NCBI GenBank assembly: GCA_007134625.1
Contig: SLKL01000143.1
Location: 1-5,918 of the forward strand
Length of the DNA stretch: 5,918 nt
Direction: 5' to 3'
Source: Saprospiraceae bacterium
GTDB lineage: Bacteria; Bacteroidota; Bacteroidia; Chitinophagales; Saprospiraceae
Shown here: positions 1 through 5,644 of the stretch, one piece after another
Layout: each line of letters starts with the position of its first letter
Position numbering within the stretch: position 1 is the stretch's first letter
Translations under genes and position numbers: made by a program
The notes under the pieces: generated by a model
Database searches by the model: none
The model's input: the letters and a program-made list of their open reading frames with translations, nothing else
Told to the model about the DNA's origin: nothing

Positions 1-953
1 ATGATCTCTCGGCATTAATGGTAACATATCCATCCACTCACGGGGTTTTTGAGGAGGAGATTATAGAAATATGCGAGATTATTCATGATAATGGAGGTCT
101 TGTTTATATGGACGGCGCCAATATGAATGCTCAGGTTGGATATACAAGTCCGGGAAGAATCAAAGCAGATGTTTGCCATTTGAATCTGCATAAGACCTTT
201 GCGATTCCTCACGGTGGAGGAGGCCCGGGAATGGGTCCTATTTGTGTAAATGACAAGCTGATTGATTATCTTCCTAATCATCCGTTGGTAGAAACAGGAG
301 GTCCAAAAGGTATTCCGGCAGTATCGGCAGCCCCATATGGCAGTGCATCAATTTTACTTATTTCTCATGCATATATCAGAATGCTTGGTCAACAAGGGAT
401 AAAAGATTCAACTAGATATGCTATTCTGAATGCTAATTACATCCGTGCACGCTTGCAGGAAAACTACAAAATTCTTTATGTAGGTAAGTCAGGTCACTGT
501 GCCCATGAGGTAATAGTCGATCTCAGGGATTATAAAGCTGTGGGCGTGTCAGCAGAAGATGTTGCTAAACGTTTAATAGATTACGGCTTTCATGCTCCAA
601 CCCTATCTTTCCCTGTAGCCGGAACCATCATGATAGAACCAACTGAAAGCGAAAGCCTCGAGGAATTAGATCGCTTCATTGACGCTATGCTGCAAATTAA
701 GGTGGAGATAGATGAAATAGCGCAGGGGCAATTTGAACAAGATAACAATGTACTCCGAAATGCACCCCATACTTTGAGGGAATTAACTGCGGACGATTGG
801 CATTATCCCTACAGCAGGGAAAAAGCTGCTTATCCTTTGGATTACCTCAAGTCAGGTCATAAATTCTGGGTTGAAGTCGGCAGAGTAGATAATGCTTTTG
901 GAGACAGAAATCTGGTATGCACATGTCCGCCTATGGAGGACTATGAGTTTTGA
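1..953 (+). CDS. gcvP: Glycine dehydrogenase (decarboxylating), P protein, C-terminal part (5'-truncated by window)
   Basis: The P protein of the glycine cleavage system is a cytoplasmic PLP enzyme. It decarboxylates glycine and passes the aminomethyl group to the lipoyl arm of the H protein. The frame is already open at position 3, ahead of the first ATG at 18, so the gene begins outside the window. The visible 316 residues correspond to about the last third of a roughly 950-residue enzyme. Diagnostic motifs are [10 protein letters not shown] near the start, [10 protein letters not shown], and the cofactor segment [20 protein letters not shown]. The PLP-binding lysine is the AAG codon at 192-194, about 250 residues from the C terminus, as expected for the family. 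The protein ends in the typical [12 protein letters not shown] tail and stops with TGA at 951-953. Nothing suggests decay in the visible part. No glycine riboswitch or gcvT/gcvH lies in the window. The identification is very secure; only the missing 5' part cannot be judged. Confidence 0.97.
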   Translation, partial: DLSALMVTYPSTHGVFEEEIIEICEIIHDNGGLVYMDGANMNAQVGYTSPGRIKADVCHLNLHKTFAIPHGGGGPGMGPICVNDKLIDYLPNHPLVETGGPKGIPAVSAAPYGSASILLISHAYIRMLGQQGIKDSTRYAILNANYIRARLQENYKILYVGKSGHCAHEVIVDLRDYKAVGVSAEDVAKRLIDYGFHAPTLSFPVAGTIMIEPTESESLEELDRFIDAMLQIKVEIDEIAQGQFEQDNNVLRNAPHTLRELTADDWHYPYSREKAAYPLDYLKSGHKFWVEVGRVDNAFGDRNLVCTCPPMEDYEF

Positions 954-1022
954 GCTTGATTAGGAAATTTTATTGGTGAGAGATTTTTGGGTAATGGGAC
1001 TTTGTTCCTCCTTACTTTTTCC

Positions 1023-1047
1023 TGATTTGGCTTTTACGCTCAAATCA
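1023..1047. repeat. Short inverted repeat between convergent genes
   Basis: TGATTTG (1023-1029) and CAAATCA (1041-1047) form a perfect 7-bp stem around an 11-nt loop; a G-T pair can extend it inward. It sits in the 213-bp gap between the gcvP stop and the end of the minus-strand gene stopping at 1167, where a terminator would be expected. Neither side is followed by a T-run, so it is not a classical intrinsic terminator. The stem is A/T-rich and could be chance. The rest of 954-1166 shows no gene; an 8-T run lies near 1127. Confidence 0.3.
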
Positions 1048-1166
1048 TCATCCAATAGGAAACAGGGCGATTAGGGTAGTAGAAGTAAGTGATTTTGAAT
1101 TCATTCAGCTATTCATTTATATAGGTTTTTTTTCGTCGTCATCTGTTTTTTATTGAAAAATTAGGA

Positions 1167-1856
1167 TCAATAATCCTTCAAACGGGAATTAAATCTTTCT
1201 GCTACCTGGCTCATGGGTCTTTCACTATACAGGTCTGGCTGAAAAATACTGAAGATAACATTAAAGAAGTTATTTTGATTTCGGGCGAGGAAAAATGGAA
1301 ATGGTGTACACAGCGGATTTAATTCCTTATTTCGAATCATAAATCCCTCCATACCACTCCTGCCGCTGCTTCTGTCTGCTCTTCCACGGATCAGAAAATA
1401 CACCTCATCATTTGCTTCAAAAGGGCTACTATCCAGATAAGTTAAATCATCCGCTAAAAACAATGCAGTATCAGATTGATTCAGGACATACCGCATATCG
1501 TGGTCCCAAACGAAATAAACATCACTAAATTCATAGTACTCATTAAAAGCCTCAATGGTTTCCTCAGCTTTTTCAAGGGCGGTTTTTTTCAATTCCTCAA
1601 GTTCCTTTTGAATTCGTTTTTTTCTTTTTTCAGATTTATCGTTTTTTGTAGCCTTTAATTGGGATTCTAAGTAAGTGATTTGCCTTGATTTACTTTCCAT
1701 TACGACCACTAAGCCAGATGTAGCAATAGCATCTATCCAATCCTCTGCCATTTCTCTTCTCTCCTGAAGTGTCCATTCATTGCAGATTTCATTTTGTGCA
1801 ATGCCTTCAGCAAAAAAGCCAAAAAACATCAAAACAATAAAAGTCAATTTCATCAT
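1167..1856 (-). CDS. Secreted protein of unknown function with a charged helical (coiled-coil-like) segment
   Basis: I cannot place this 229-residue protein in a named family. Residues 1-20 are a hydrophobic signal peptide ending AEGIA, with likely cleavage before QNEIC, so the mature protein should be periplasmic or surface-exposed. It has no lipobox. Residues 56-107 are rich in Lys, Glu, Gln and Leu and predict one long amphipathic helix, possibly a coiled coil. From about 110 the sequence turns mixed and aromatic (YYEFSDVYFVWDHD, EVYFLIRGRA, PFPFFLARNQNNFFNVIFSIF), suggesting a globular beta-containing domain. C25 and C183 are the only cysteines in the mature part and could form a disulfide. 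Two consecutive ATG codons open the frame; either may be used. It lies 20 bp downstream of the DUF5777 barrel gene on the same strand, so the two are probably co-transcribed. It could act as a periplasmic partner of that barrel, but this rests on position alone. Confidence 0.8.
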   Translation of the reverse strand: MMKLTFIVLMFFGFFAEGIAQNEICNEWTLQERREMAEDWIDAIATSGLVVVMESKSRQITYLESQLKATKNDKSEKRKKRIQKELEELKKTALEKAEETIEAFNEYYEFSDVYFVWDHDMRYVLNQSDTALFLADDLTYLDSSPFEANDEVYFLIRGRADRSSGRSGMEGFMIRNKELNPLCTPFPFFLARNQNNFFNVIFSIFQPDLYSERPMSQVAERFNSRLKDY

Positions 1857-1876
1857 CTGTGTAATTGTTAAATAGT

Positions 1877-2785
1877 TTAAAATCCGCTCATATCAGGTTT
1901 AACGATAGTAAACACCCTCGCAATATTGAAACCGAAGTGAATATCTCCTCTACTCCAGTCTCCCCTTGTCCTGGTAATGTACGCATGATCAGCTATAGGA
2001 GCTGAATTGGTAAAATGTAACTGAAAAACATGACCTCCTGTTTCAATATCCAGACCAATCGAAGCAGAATTTTTGAAATGACTCTCCAATTGGTCGGGGA
2101 AAACGTAGATATATTCCAGATTCAGGGTTACTCTTCTGCTCAATCGAAATCGCGCACCGGCACCAACCGCCAATACATCGTGGGCGATATCCTCATTGGG
2201 CACTAAATTGCGATGTACTAAAGTAGGACTCAATTGAAGGGTAAAGAAATCCGAGAATTTTCTGCCCACTATTAACTGATAGGTGTAATTCAAGCGGGAT
2301 TGCCATGGATAAGACTCGCCATCCAATTCCCAGGTACCTGTTCTAATGGCTGCAGCGGCAAACAATGTCAAGGTAATTGGCATTTCACCCTGTTCTTCAC
2401 GTTGTCGGAGTAATCGGTATTTGGCATATGCATCCACCTCTCTCAAAAGACTACTTCTACCTATACCAATCTGCAGGTTTTCCAATAGTCCATAATCCAG
2501 ACCTAATCGGACGGTCGCATTATCCAGACCAAAAAAAGTGTTCCCACCCCCTTTTATACTTCCAAAGCGGTGACTAATCTTTGCATCCAAAACCCCATAG
2601 TGGGTATTCTCCAGAGAGTGCAGATTGATCACCCTATTGGTCTTAAATGATGCTGTGGTGTACAAGGGCATGTCATCTTCCTCTTCATCCAATAGATCGA
2701 GTAAGCTACCCTGTGCAATTGAGTTTGAAAAAAATAAAGGGCTAAATAAAACTAAGCCTGCCAAAAAGATATGCTTAAAATTCAT
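1877..2785 (-). CDS. DUF5777-type outer-membrane beta-barrel protein
   Basis: This 302-residue protein resembles the Bacteroidota proteins grouped as DUF5777 (beta-barrel proteins of unknown role). A signal peptide covers residues 1-25, with a hydrophobic core and likely cleavage after SIAQ. An acidic linker follows (LLDEEEDD, 31-38). The rest alternates aromatic and polar residues in strand-like segments. Family-typical stretches are FKTNRVINLHSLEN (47-60), VLDAKISHRFG (65-75), FGLDNATVRLGLDYG (85-99), ETGGHVFQLHFTNS (248-261) and GDIHFGFNIARVFTI (280-294). The length is normal and no frame disruption is visible. The predicted location is the outer membrane; the substrate or role is unknown. 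From memory, relatives often sit near YceI-like or cytochrome genes, and neither is present here. It is the first gene of a two-gene minus-strand operon. No clear -33/-7 promoter was found upstream and the start lacks a well-spaced Shine-Dalgarno, which is common in this phylum. Confidence 0.85.
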   Translation of the reverse strand: MNFKHIFLAGLVLFSPLFFSNSIAQGSLLDLLDEEEDDMPLYTTASFKTNRVINLHSLENTHYGVLDAKISHRFGSIKGGGNTFFGLDNATVRLGLDYGLLENLQIGIGRSSLLREVDAYAKYRLLRQREEQGEMPITLTLFAAAAIRTGTWELDGESYPWQSRLNYTYQLIVGRKFSDFFTLQLSPTLVHRNLVPNEDIAHDVLAVGAGARFRLSRRVTLNLEYIYVFPDQLESHFKNSASIGLDIETGGHVFQLHFTNSAPIADHAYITRTRGDWSRGDIHFGFNIARVFTIVKPDMSGF

Positions 2786-2943
2786 GTGTTGAGCTTATAG
2801 TTGTTTATGATACTCCGGCACTTCCTCCTTATCTGAGCCTAAAGACTATCCATTAAAATCTCTGCTAAATTAGTAAAAATCTAATCAATGAGAGATAACC
2901 GACCAATTGCCGCAGTAAAAAAGAATTTTAAAAAAATGTTGAT

Positions 2944-2972
2944 CCTGGTTTATTTTATAAACAGGTTTATAA
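2944..2972. promoter_or_regulatory. Putative operator: three alternating GTTTAT half-sites in the promoter spacer
   Basis: TTATAAAC-AG-GTTTATAA (2955-2972) is a perfect palindrome with 8-bp arms and a 2-bp centre. It fills most of the -33/-7 spacer and ends exactly where the -7 element begins. A third half-site, GTTTAT at 2948-2953, overlaps the -33 element and pairs with the same middle half-site: CCT-G-GTTTA (2944-2952) against TAAAC-AGG (2958-2965), with one bulged base. GGTTTAT is thus directly repeated at 2947-2953 and 2964-2970. A protein bound here would block RNA polymerase. The winged-helix regulator encoded by the second gene of this operon is the obvious candidate ligand; that assignment is inference. 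Confidence 0.5.
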
Positions 2973-2980
2973 TATCTTTG
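2949..2980 (+). promoter_or_regulatory. Bacteroidota-type promoter of the membrane protein / regulator / hydrolase operon
   Basis: TATCTTTG at 2973-2980 matches the Bacteroidota sigma-ABfr -7 consensus TAnnTTTG exactly. TTTA at 2949-2952 is a one-mismatch -33 element (consensus TTTG), with a 20-nt spacer, which is the usual distance. Transcription would start near 2986-2988, leaving a leader of about 27 nt before the ATG at 3014. The position supports that ATG and argues against the in-frame ATG at 2888, which lies upstream of the promoter. The call is based on motif match and spacing only. Confidence 0.65.
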
Positions 2981-3013
2981 TCCTCAGATAAATTTACAAA
3001 AACTATAACCGTC

Positions 3014-3595
3014 ATGGATGAAATGAAATTTACACATCAGGAGAGTCTGGAGATTATGCGGGAGATGATTCATCGTTCAAAGAAAAAGTACAGTCACCAT
3101 GCAGGTACTTTTCTGATTTGGGGGTGGGCTATCATTACAGCTGCTGCTATTACTTATTTTCATATTACAATGCAGTGGACATTTAACCTATTTTATATAT
3201 GGGTAGCCGCGATAGTAATCCCCGGAGTCTGGACCGCTTACAAAGGAATTACGGAAAGGAGGGAGTCCGAGCAAGGAGCAAAATCGCCTATTGAAACCTA
3301 TATGACGGCACTTTGGGGAGGTTCAGCCGGGCTTTTTACAATCATTATGTTGATTGGTTTAAATTACAATTGGATTTTAATTTACCCACTCCTCATTGCA
3401 ATTTATGGCTGGGGTGCATTAGTCAGCGGTGCATTGATCAGATTCAGACCTTTAGTATGGGGTGGAATTTCTAATTTTTTCATTGCAGGTGTAGCGGTAT
3501 TTGTTACTTCCGAAGCGATACTATTGCTTCTAATAGCTGCACTTAGTTGTTCGTATCTCATTCCAGGTTATATGCTAAAAAACTCAGACAAATGA
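3014..3595 (+). CDS. Six-helix integral membrane protein of unknown function, co-encoded with a winged-helix regulator
   Basis: The chosen start gives a 193-residue protein beginning MDEMKFTHQESLEIMREMI. An in-frame ATG at 2888 would add 42 residues, but that stretch contains the operon promoter and reads like translated leader. A second ATG at 3023 is also possible. The N-terminal 28 or so residues are charged (RSKKKYSHH) and probably cytoplasmic. Hydrophobic segments follow at about 31-49, 57-75, 97-116, 119-141, 146-165 and 166-187, predicting six transmembrane helices and no large soluble domain. No catalytic motif is visible. The stop overlaps the start of the next gene by 4 bp, implying translational coupling with the regulator. 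In my recollection, small Bacteroidota membrane proteins of this build often precede winged-helix regulators like the next gene; a role as sensor or anti-regulator is possible but unproven. Confidence 0.85.
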   Translation: MDEMKFTHQESLEIMREMIHRSKKKYSHHAGTFLIWGWAIITAAAITYFHITMQWTFNLFYIWVAAIVIPGVWTAYKGITERRESEQGAKSPIETYMTALWGGSAGLFTIIMLIGLNYNWILIYPLLIAIYGWGALVSGALIRFRPLVWGGISNFFIAGVAVFVTSEAILLLLIAALSCSYLIPGYMLKNSDK

Positions 3596-3873
3596 AGGAT
3601 CTCGACCCTTTACTGCACAATCAACTGAGATTGGCCATTATGTCGCTATTGGTTGCCAATGAACAGATTTCTTTCAACTTTATACTGGAAAAAACAGAGG
3701 CAAGCAGGGGCAATGTAAGTGTTCAAATCAGCAAACTGGAAAAAGCAGGCTACCTGAAAGTAAAGAAAAGTTTTGTCAACAAAAAGCCATTGACCACTAT
3801 GACCATCACTTCAGATGGATTGGATGCAATGGACAATTATACAAAAGCACTAAAAGACTATCTCAATATCTAA
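3592..3873 (+). CDS. Small winged-helix transcriptional regulator (HTH_34-like)
   Basis: This 93-residue protein is almost entirely one winged helix-turn-helix domain, like the stand-alone regulators grouped as HTH_34 (related to MarR/ArsR types). Residues 5-22 (DPLLHNQLRLAIMSLLVA) form the first helix. The turn and recognition helix are about 26-53 (ISFNFILEKTEASRGNVS, then VQISKLEKAGYL). The wing is near 54-72 (VKVKKSFVNKKPLTT equivalent region), and a last helix covers about 76-91. There is no separate ligand-binding domain and no metal-binding cysteine pair. The frame is open further upstream to an ATG at 3547, but the ATG at 3592 gives the family-typical N terminus. That ATG also overlaps the previous TGA in an ATGA arrangement, so it is preferred. 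It probably dimerises and binds a palindromic site; the palindrome at 2955-2972 in its own operon promoter is the best local candidate. Confidence 0.9.
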   Translation: MKDLDPLLHNQLRLAIMSLLVANEQISFNFILEKTEASRGNVSVQISKLEKAGYLKVKKSFVNKKPLTTMTITSDGLDAMDNYTKALKDYLNI

Positions 3874-3886
3874 AAATTCAAAAATC

Positions 3887-4810
3887 ATGAAAATTTTAAA
3901 TACTTTACTCCTCTTTTTAATACCGCTTATATTGTTCTCAAATGAACCCGTTACACTATCGATTGAAGAACACGGATTCAGTGGCTTATGGTCTCCTGTG
4001 GAAAAAGCAGACGCTCCTGTTCTCATTGTTCTGGGAGGTTCTGAAGGGGGTGTCGGATTTGGAAGGGACATATCTCCGTGGCTTAATTCAGCCGGCTTTC
4101 ACGTACTCACACTCATGTATTTCAGAGGAGAAGGGCTCCCCGATCAGCTTGAAGAGGTGCCCTTGGAATATCTGGACAAAGCTATTTCGTGGCTGGACAA
4201 AAAAGAGGACAAGCAGACTGATAGAATGGGACTTCTGGGTGTATCTAAAGGGGCTGAAAAAGCGCTATTGCTGGCTTCCCGAATAGACAGATTTGGTGCA
4301 GTAGCAGTCGTCTCTCCGTCTTCGGTAATTTGGCAATCCATCAATCAGCGAGATTTCACCAGTGTAAAGTCATCCTGGACGCTGGGCGGTGAAGCATTGC
4401 CCTTTATGCCCTATTGTTACGATAAGGGTTTTGTAAATGTTTTCAACCTATATGATTGCGCACTTGACGATCCTGAAAGTAAGGAGTCATTCATAAAAGC
4501 AGAAAACATTAATGCTCCCATCTTATTGCTATCAGGAGGAGACGATAAACTATGGCCATCAGAACGGATGGCAAACATGGTAGTAGAAAGACTGGAAGCA
4601 AAAGACTTTACTCATGAAGTGACCCATCTCAATTATCCTGAAGCCGGACATTGGGTACTTGCTCCCCACATACAGGGCGATGCTAATCACCCTCAACTGC
4701 AAAACCAACAAATGTTTGACTTCTTAGGTGGCACTACCGAGAATTTATTAGAAATAGCCCCGGAAGTAGAACTTGAAGTGATTGAGTTTTTTAAAGGGAA
4801 TTTGAACTGA
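3887..4810 (+). CDS. Exported alpha/beta hydrolase with BAAT / acyl-CoA thioesterase C-terminal-type domain
   Basis: The product has 307 residues. Residues 1-18 are a strongly hydrophobic signal peptide (ILNTLLLFLIPLILFS), predicting export to the periplasm. The rest is one alpha/beta-hydrolase domain. LIVLGGSEGG (46-55) is the oxyanion-side motif typical of this group. GVSKG (118-122) is the nucleophile elbow with Ser120. LLLSGGDDKLWPS (213-225) carries the acid residue (Asp219 or Asp220), and YPEAGHWV (250-257) carries His255, so the triad appears intact. These motifs resemble the C-terminal domain of bile-acid-CoA:amino acid N-acyltransferases and acyl-CoA thioesterases. The N-terminal domain of the animal enzymes is absent. 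Because acyl-CoA is cytoplasmic, an exported member probably acts on another ester, thioester or amide; the substrate is unknown. It starts 13 nt after the regulator gene with no promoter between, so it is likely the third gene of that operon. It stops with TGA at 4808-4810. Confidence 0.88.
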   Translation: MKILNTLLLFLIPLILFSNEPVTLSIEEHGFSGLWSPVEKADAPVLIVLGGSEGGVGFGRDISPWLNSAGFHVLTLMYFRGEGLPDQLEEVPLEYLDKAISWLDKKEDKQTDRMGLLGVSKGAEKALLLASRIDRFGAVAVVSPSSVIWQSINQRDFTSVKSSWTLGGEALPFMPYCYDKGFVNVFNLYDCALDDPESKESFIKAENINAPILLLSGGDDKLWPSERMANMVVERLEAKDFTHEVTHLNYPEAGHWVLAPHIQGDANHPQLQNQQMFDFLGGTTENLLEIAPEVELEVIEFFKGNLN

Positions 4811-4857
4811 TAGTAAAATAGAATCAGATCAGAAGAGTGTTGCAAAGGACCAAATTA

Positions 4858-5610
4858 CTACCTCATCACAGCCACTACCCCAAAATCATTATCCGCATCC
4901 TCAGTTTTGTATAGGTCCATCGGGCTGACACTCCAATTGGCTGCAATTTCCAAAACCATATCCTCGTGGGGAATAACTAAACTTTCGTCATTAAAGTATG
5001 CTTCCTCATTTTCAGCTTCCGGTAAAAAGGTATTCACCAGATTTAAGTCTTTTTCAATTTCGGTGGGTTCGCCTTCGATTTTGATGTTTTTACCTATATC
5101 CCCAACCCATCCGTAATACCGTTTCAATTCCCCGTTTTCAGATTTGGCCCATATGTGACATTCATTCACCCTATGATTAAAAAAGTAATGCGCTTCACCG
5201 TATTTAGCACTTAGTTTATTCAAGATTTTAACGTCAGCTGACTCACCCTCGACTAACTTGCTGAGTCCCCAACCACAAATCAACTTCCATCCCTTCACCT
5301 GTGGAGTAATAAAAACTCTTTTGTTGTAAGACTCTTCCATGCCATTTACCCAATTCGCTTTACCCAGGATATTCAAATCCAGTAAGTCGGCTATTTCTTC
5401 ATTGCTATCAGCTTTTACGGCAAACCACATGTTTTTATAGCCAAAATTAAGCGGCTCATCCATAGTTTCAGATTCCTTAAATTCACCCTGTGGTTCGTAA
5501 TAGCTGTCAATTTGTTCCCGTATTTTTTTCTCTGCCTGATTTTTTAAAATTCTCCTCATTATCAAAAAAACAATGACACCAAGGATCAGTAAGGTTAGGA
5601 ATTGCATCAT
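4858..5610 (-). CDS. Membrane-anchored protein of unknown function
   Basis: I do not recognise a named family for this 250-residue protein. Residues 3-19 (QFLTLLILGVIVFLIMR) are one hydrophobic segment followed by positive residues (RRILKNQAEKKIR), so it is probably an N-terminal anchor with the bulk of the protein in the cytoplasm. The soluble part has a conserved-looking, Trp/Tyr-rich core: GYKNMWFAVKAD (57-68), NWVNGMEESYNKRVFITP (86-103), GWKLICGWGLS (107-117), YGEAHYFFNHRVNECHIWAK (137-156), LKRYYGWVG (162-170) and EIAANWSVSP (221-230). The blocks recall single-domain bacterial proteins of about 200 residues that I remember as unannotated; this is from memory and not searched. No catalytic motif is evident. 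Two consecutive ATG codons begin the frame. It converges on the hydrolase gene, with a 47-bp gap (4811-4857) showing no clear terminator hairpin, and appears to be a single-gene unit. Confidence 0.82.
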   Translation of the reverse strand: MMQFLTLLILGVIVFLIMRRILKNQAEKKIREQIDSYYEPQGEFKESETMDEPLNFGYKNMWFAVKADSNEEIADLLDLNILGKANWVNGMEESYNKRVFITPQVKGWKLICGWGLSKLVEGESADVKILNKLSAKYGEAHYFFNHRVNECHIWAKSENGELKRYYGWVGDIGKNIKIEGEPTEIEKDLNLVNTFLPEAENEEAYFNDESLVIPHEDMVLEIAANWSVSPMDLYKTEDADNDFGVVAVMR

Positions 5611-5623
5611 ATGTAAAATTATT

Positions 5624-5644
5624 TATGTACTGTAAAAGTACGTA
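5624..5644. repeat. Imperfect palindrome upstream of the membrane-anchored protein gene
   Basis: TATGTACT (5624-5631) and AGTACGTA (5637-5644) form 8-bp arms with one mismatch around a 5-bp centre; the inner GTACT/AGTAC pairing is perfect. It lies 14 bp upstream of the ATG at 5610 on the minus strand. TACTTTTA (minus strand, 5640-5633) inside it is one base off the -7 consensus, so the site could be an operator overlapping a promoter. No -33 match is seen at the right distance (that stretch is poly-A on the minus strand), so the promoter reading is weak. Confidence 0.35.

Noticed and set aside
15..281. 88-codon minus-strand open frame opposite gcvP
   Set aside because: It lies wholly antisense to the highly conserved PLP-binding region of gcvP, whose coding frame is certain.
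1023..1047. Hairpin as a bidirectional intrinsic terminator for gcvP and the gene ending at 1167
   Set aside because: The stem is only 7 A/T-rich base pairs with an 11-nt loop and there is no T-run on either side; kept only as an inverted repeat.
2785..2830. AAGGAGG on the minus strand followed by an 8-codon frame (GTG at 2821 to TAA) ahead of the DUF5777 gene, as a leader peptide
   Set aside because: The GTG is only 2 nt from the purine run, the peptide has no regulatory logic such as repeated codons or an attenuator hairpin, and Bacteroidota rarely rely on strong Shine-Dalgarno sites. Probably chance.
2865..2872. Minus-strand TAATTTAG as a -7 element for the DUF5777 operon
   Set aside because: It has one mismatch to TAnnTTTG and no -33 element at the right spacing, so it is not distinguishable from background in A/T-rich DNA.
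3887..4810. Hydrolase as a dienelactone hydrolase
   Set aside because: The GGSEGG block, the GGDDKLWPS acid-loop and the YPEAGHWV histidine region fit the BAAT-type C-terminal domain better, and the nucleophile is Ser rather than the Cys of classical dienelactone hydrolases.
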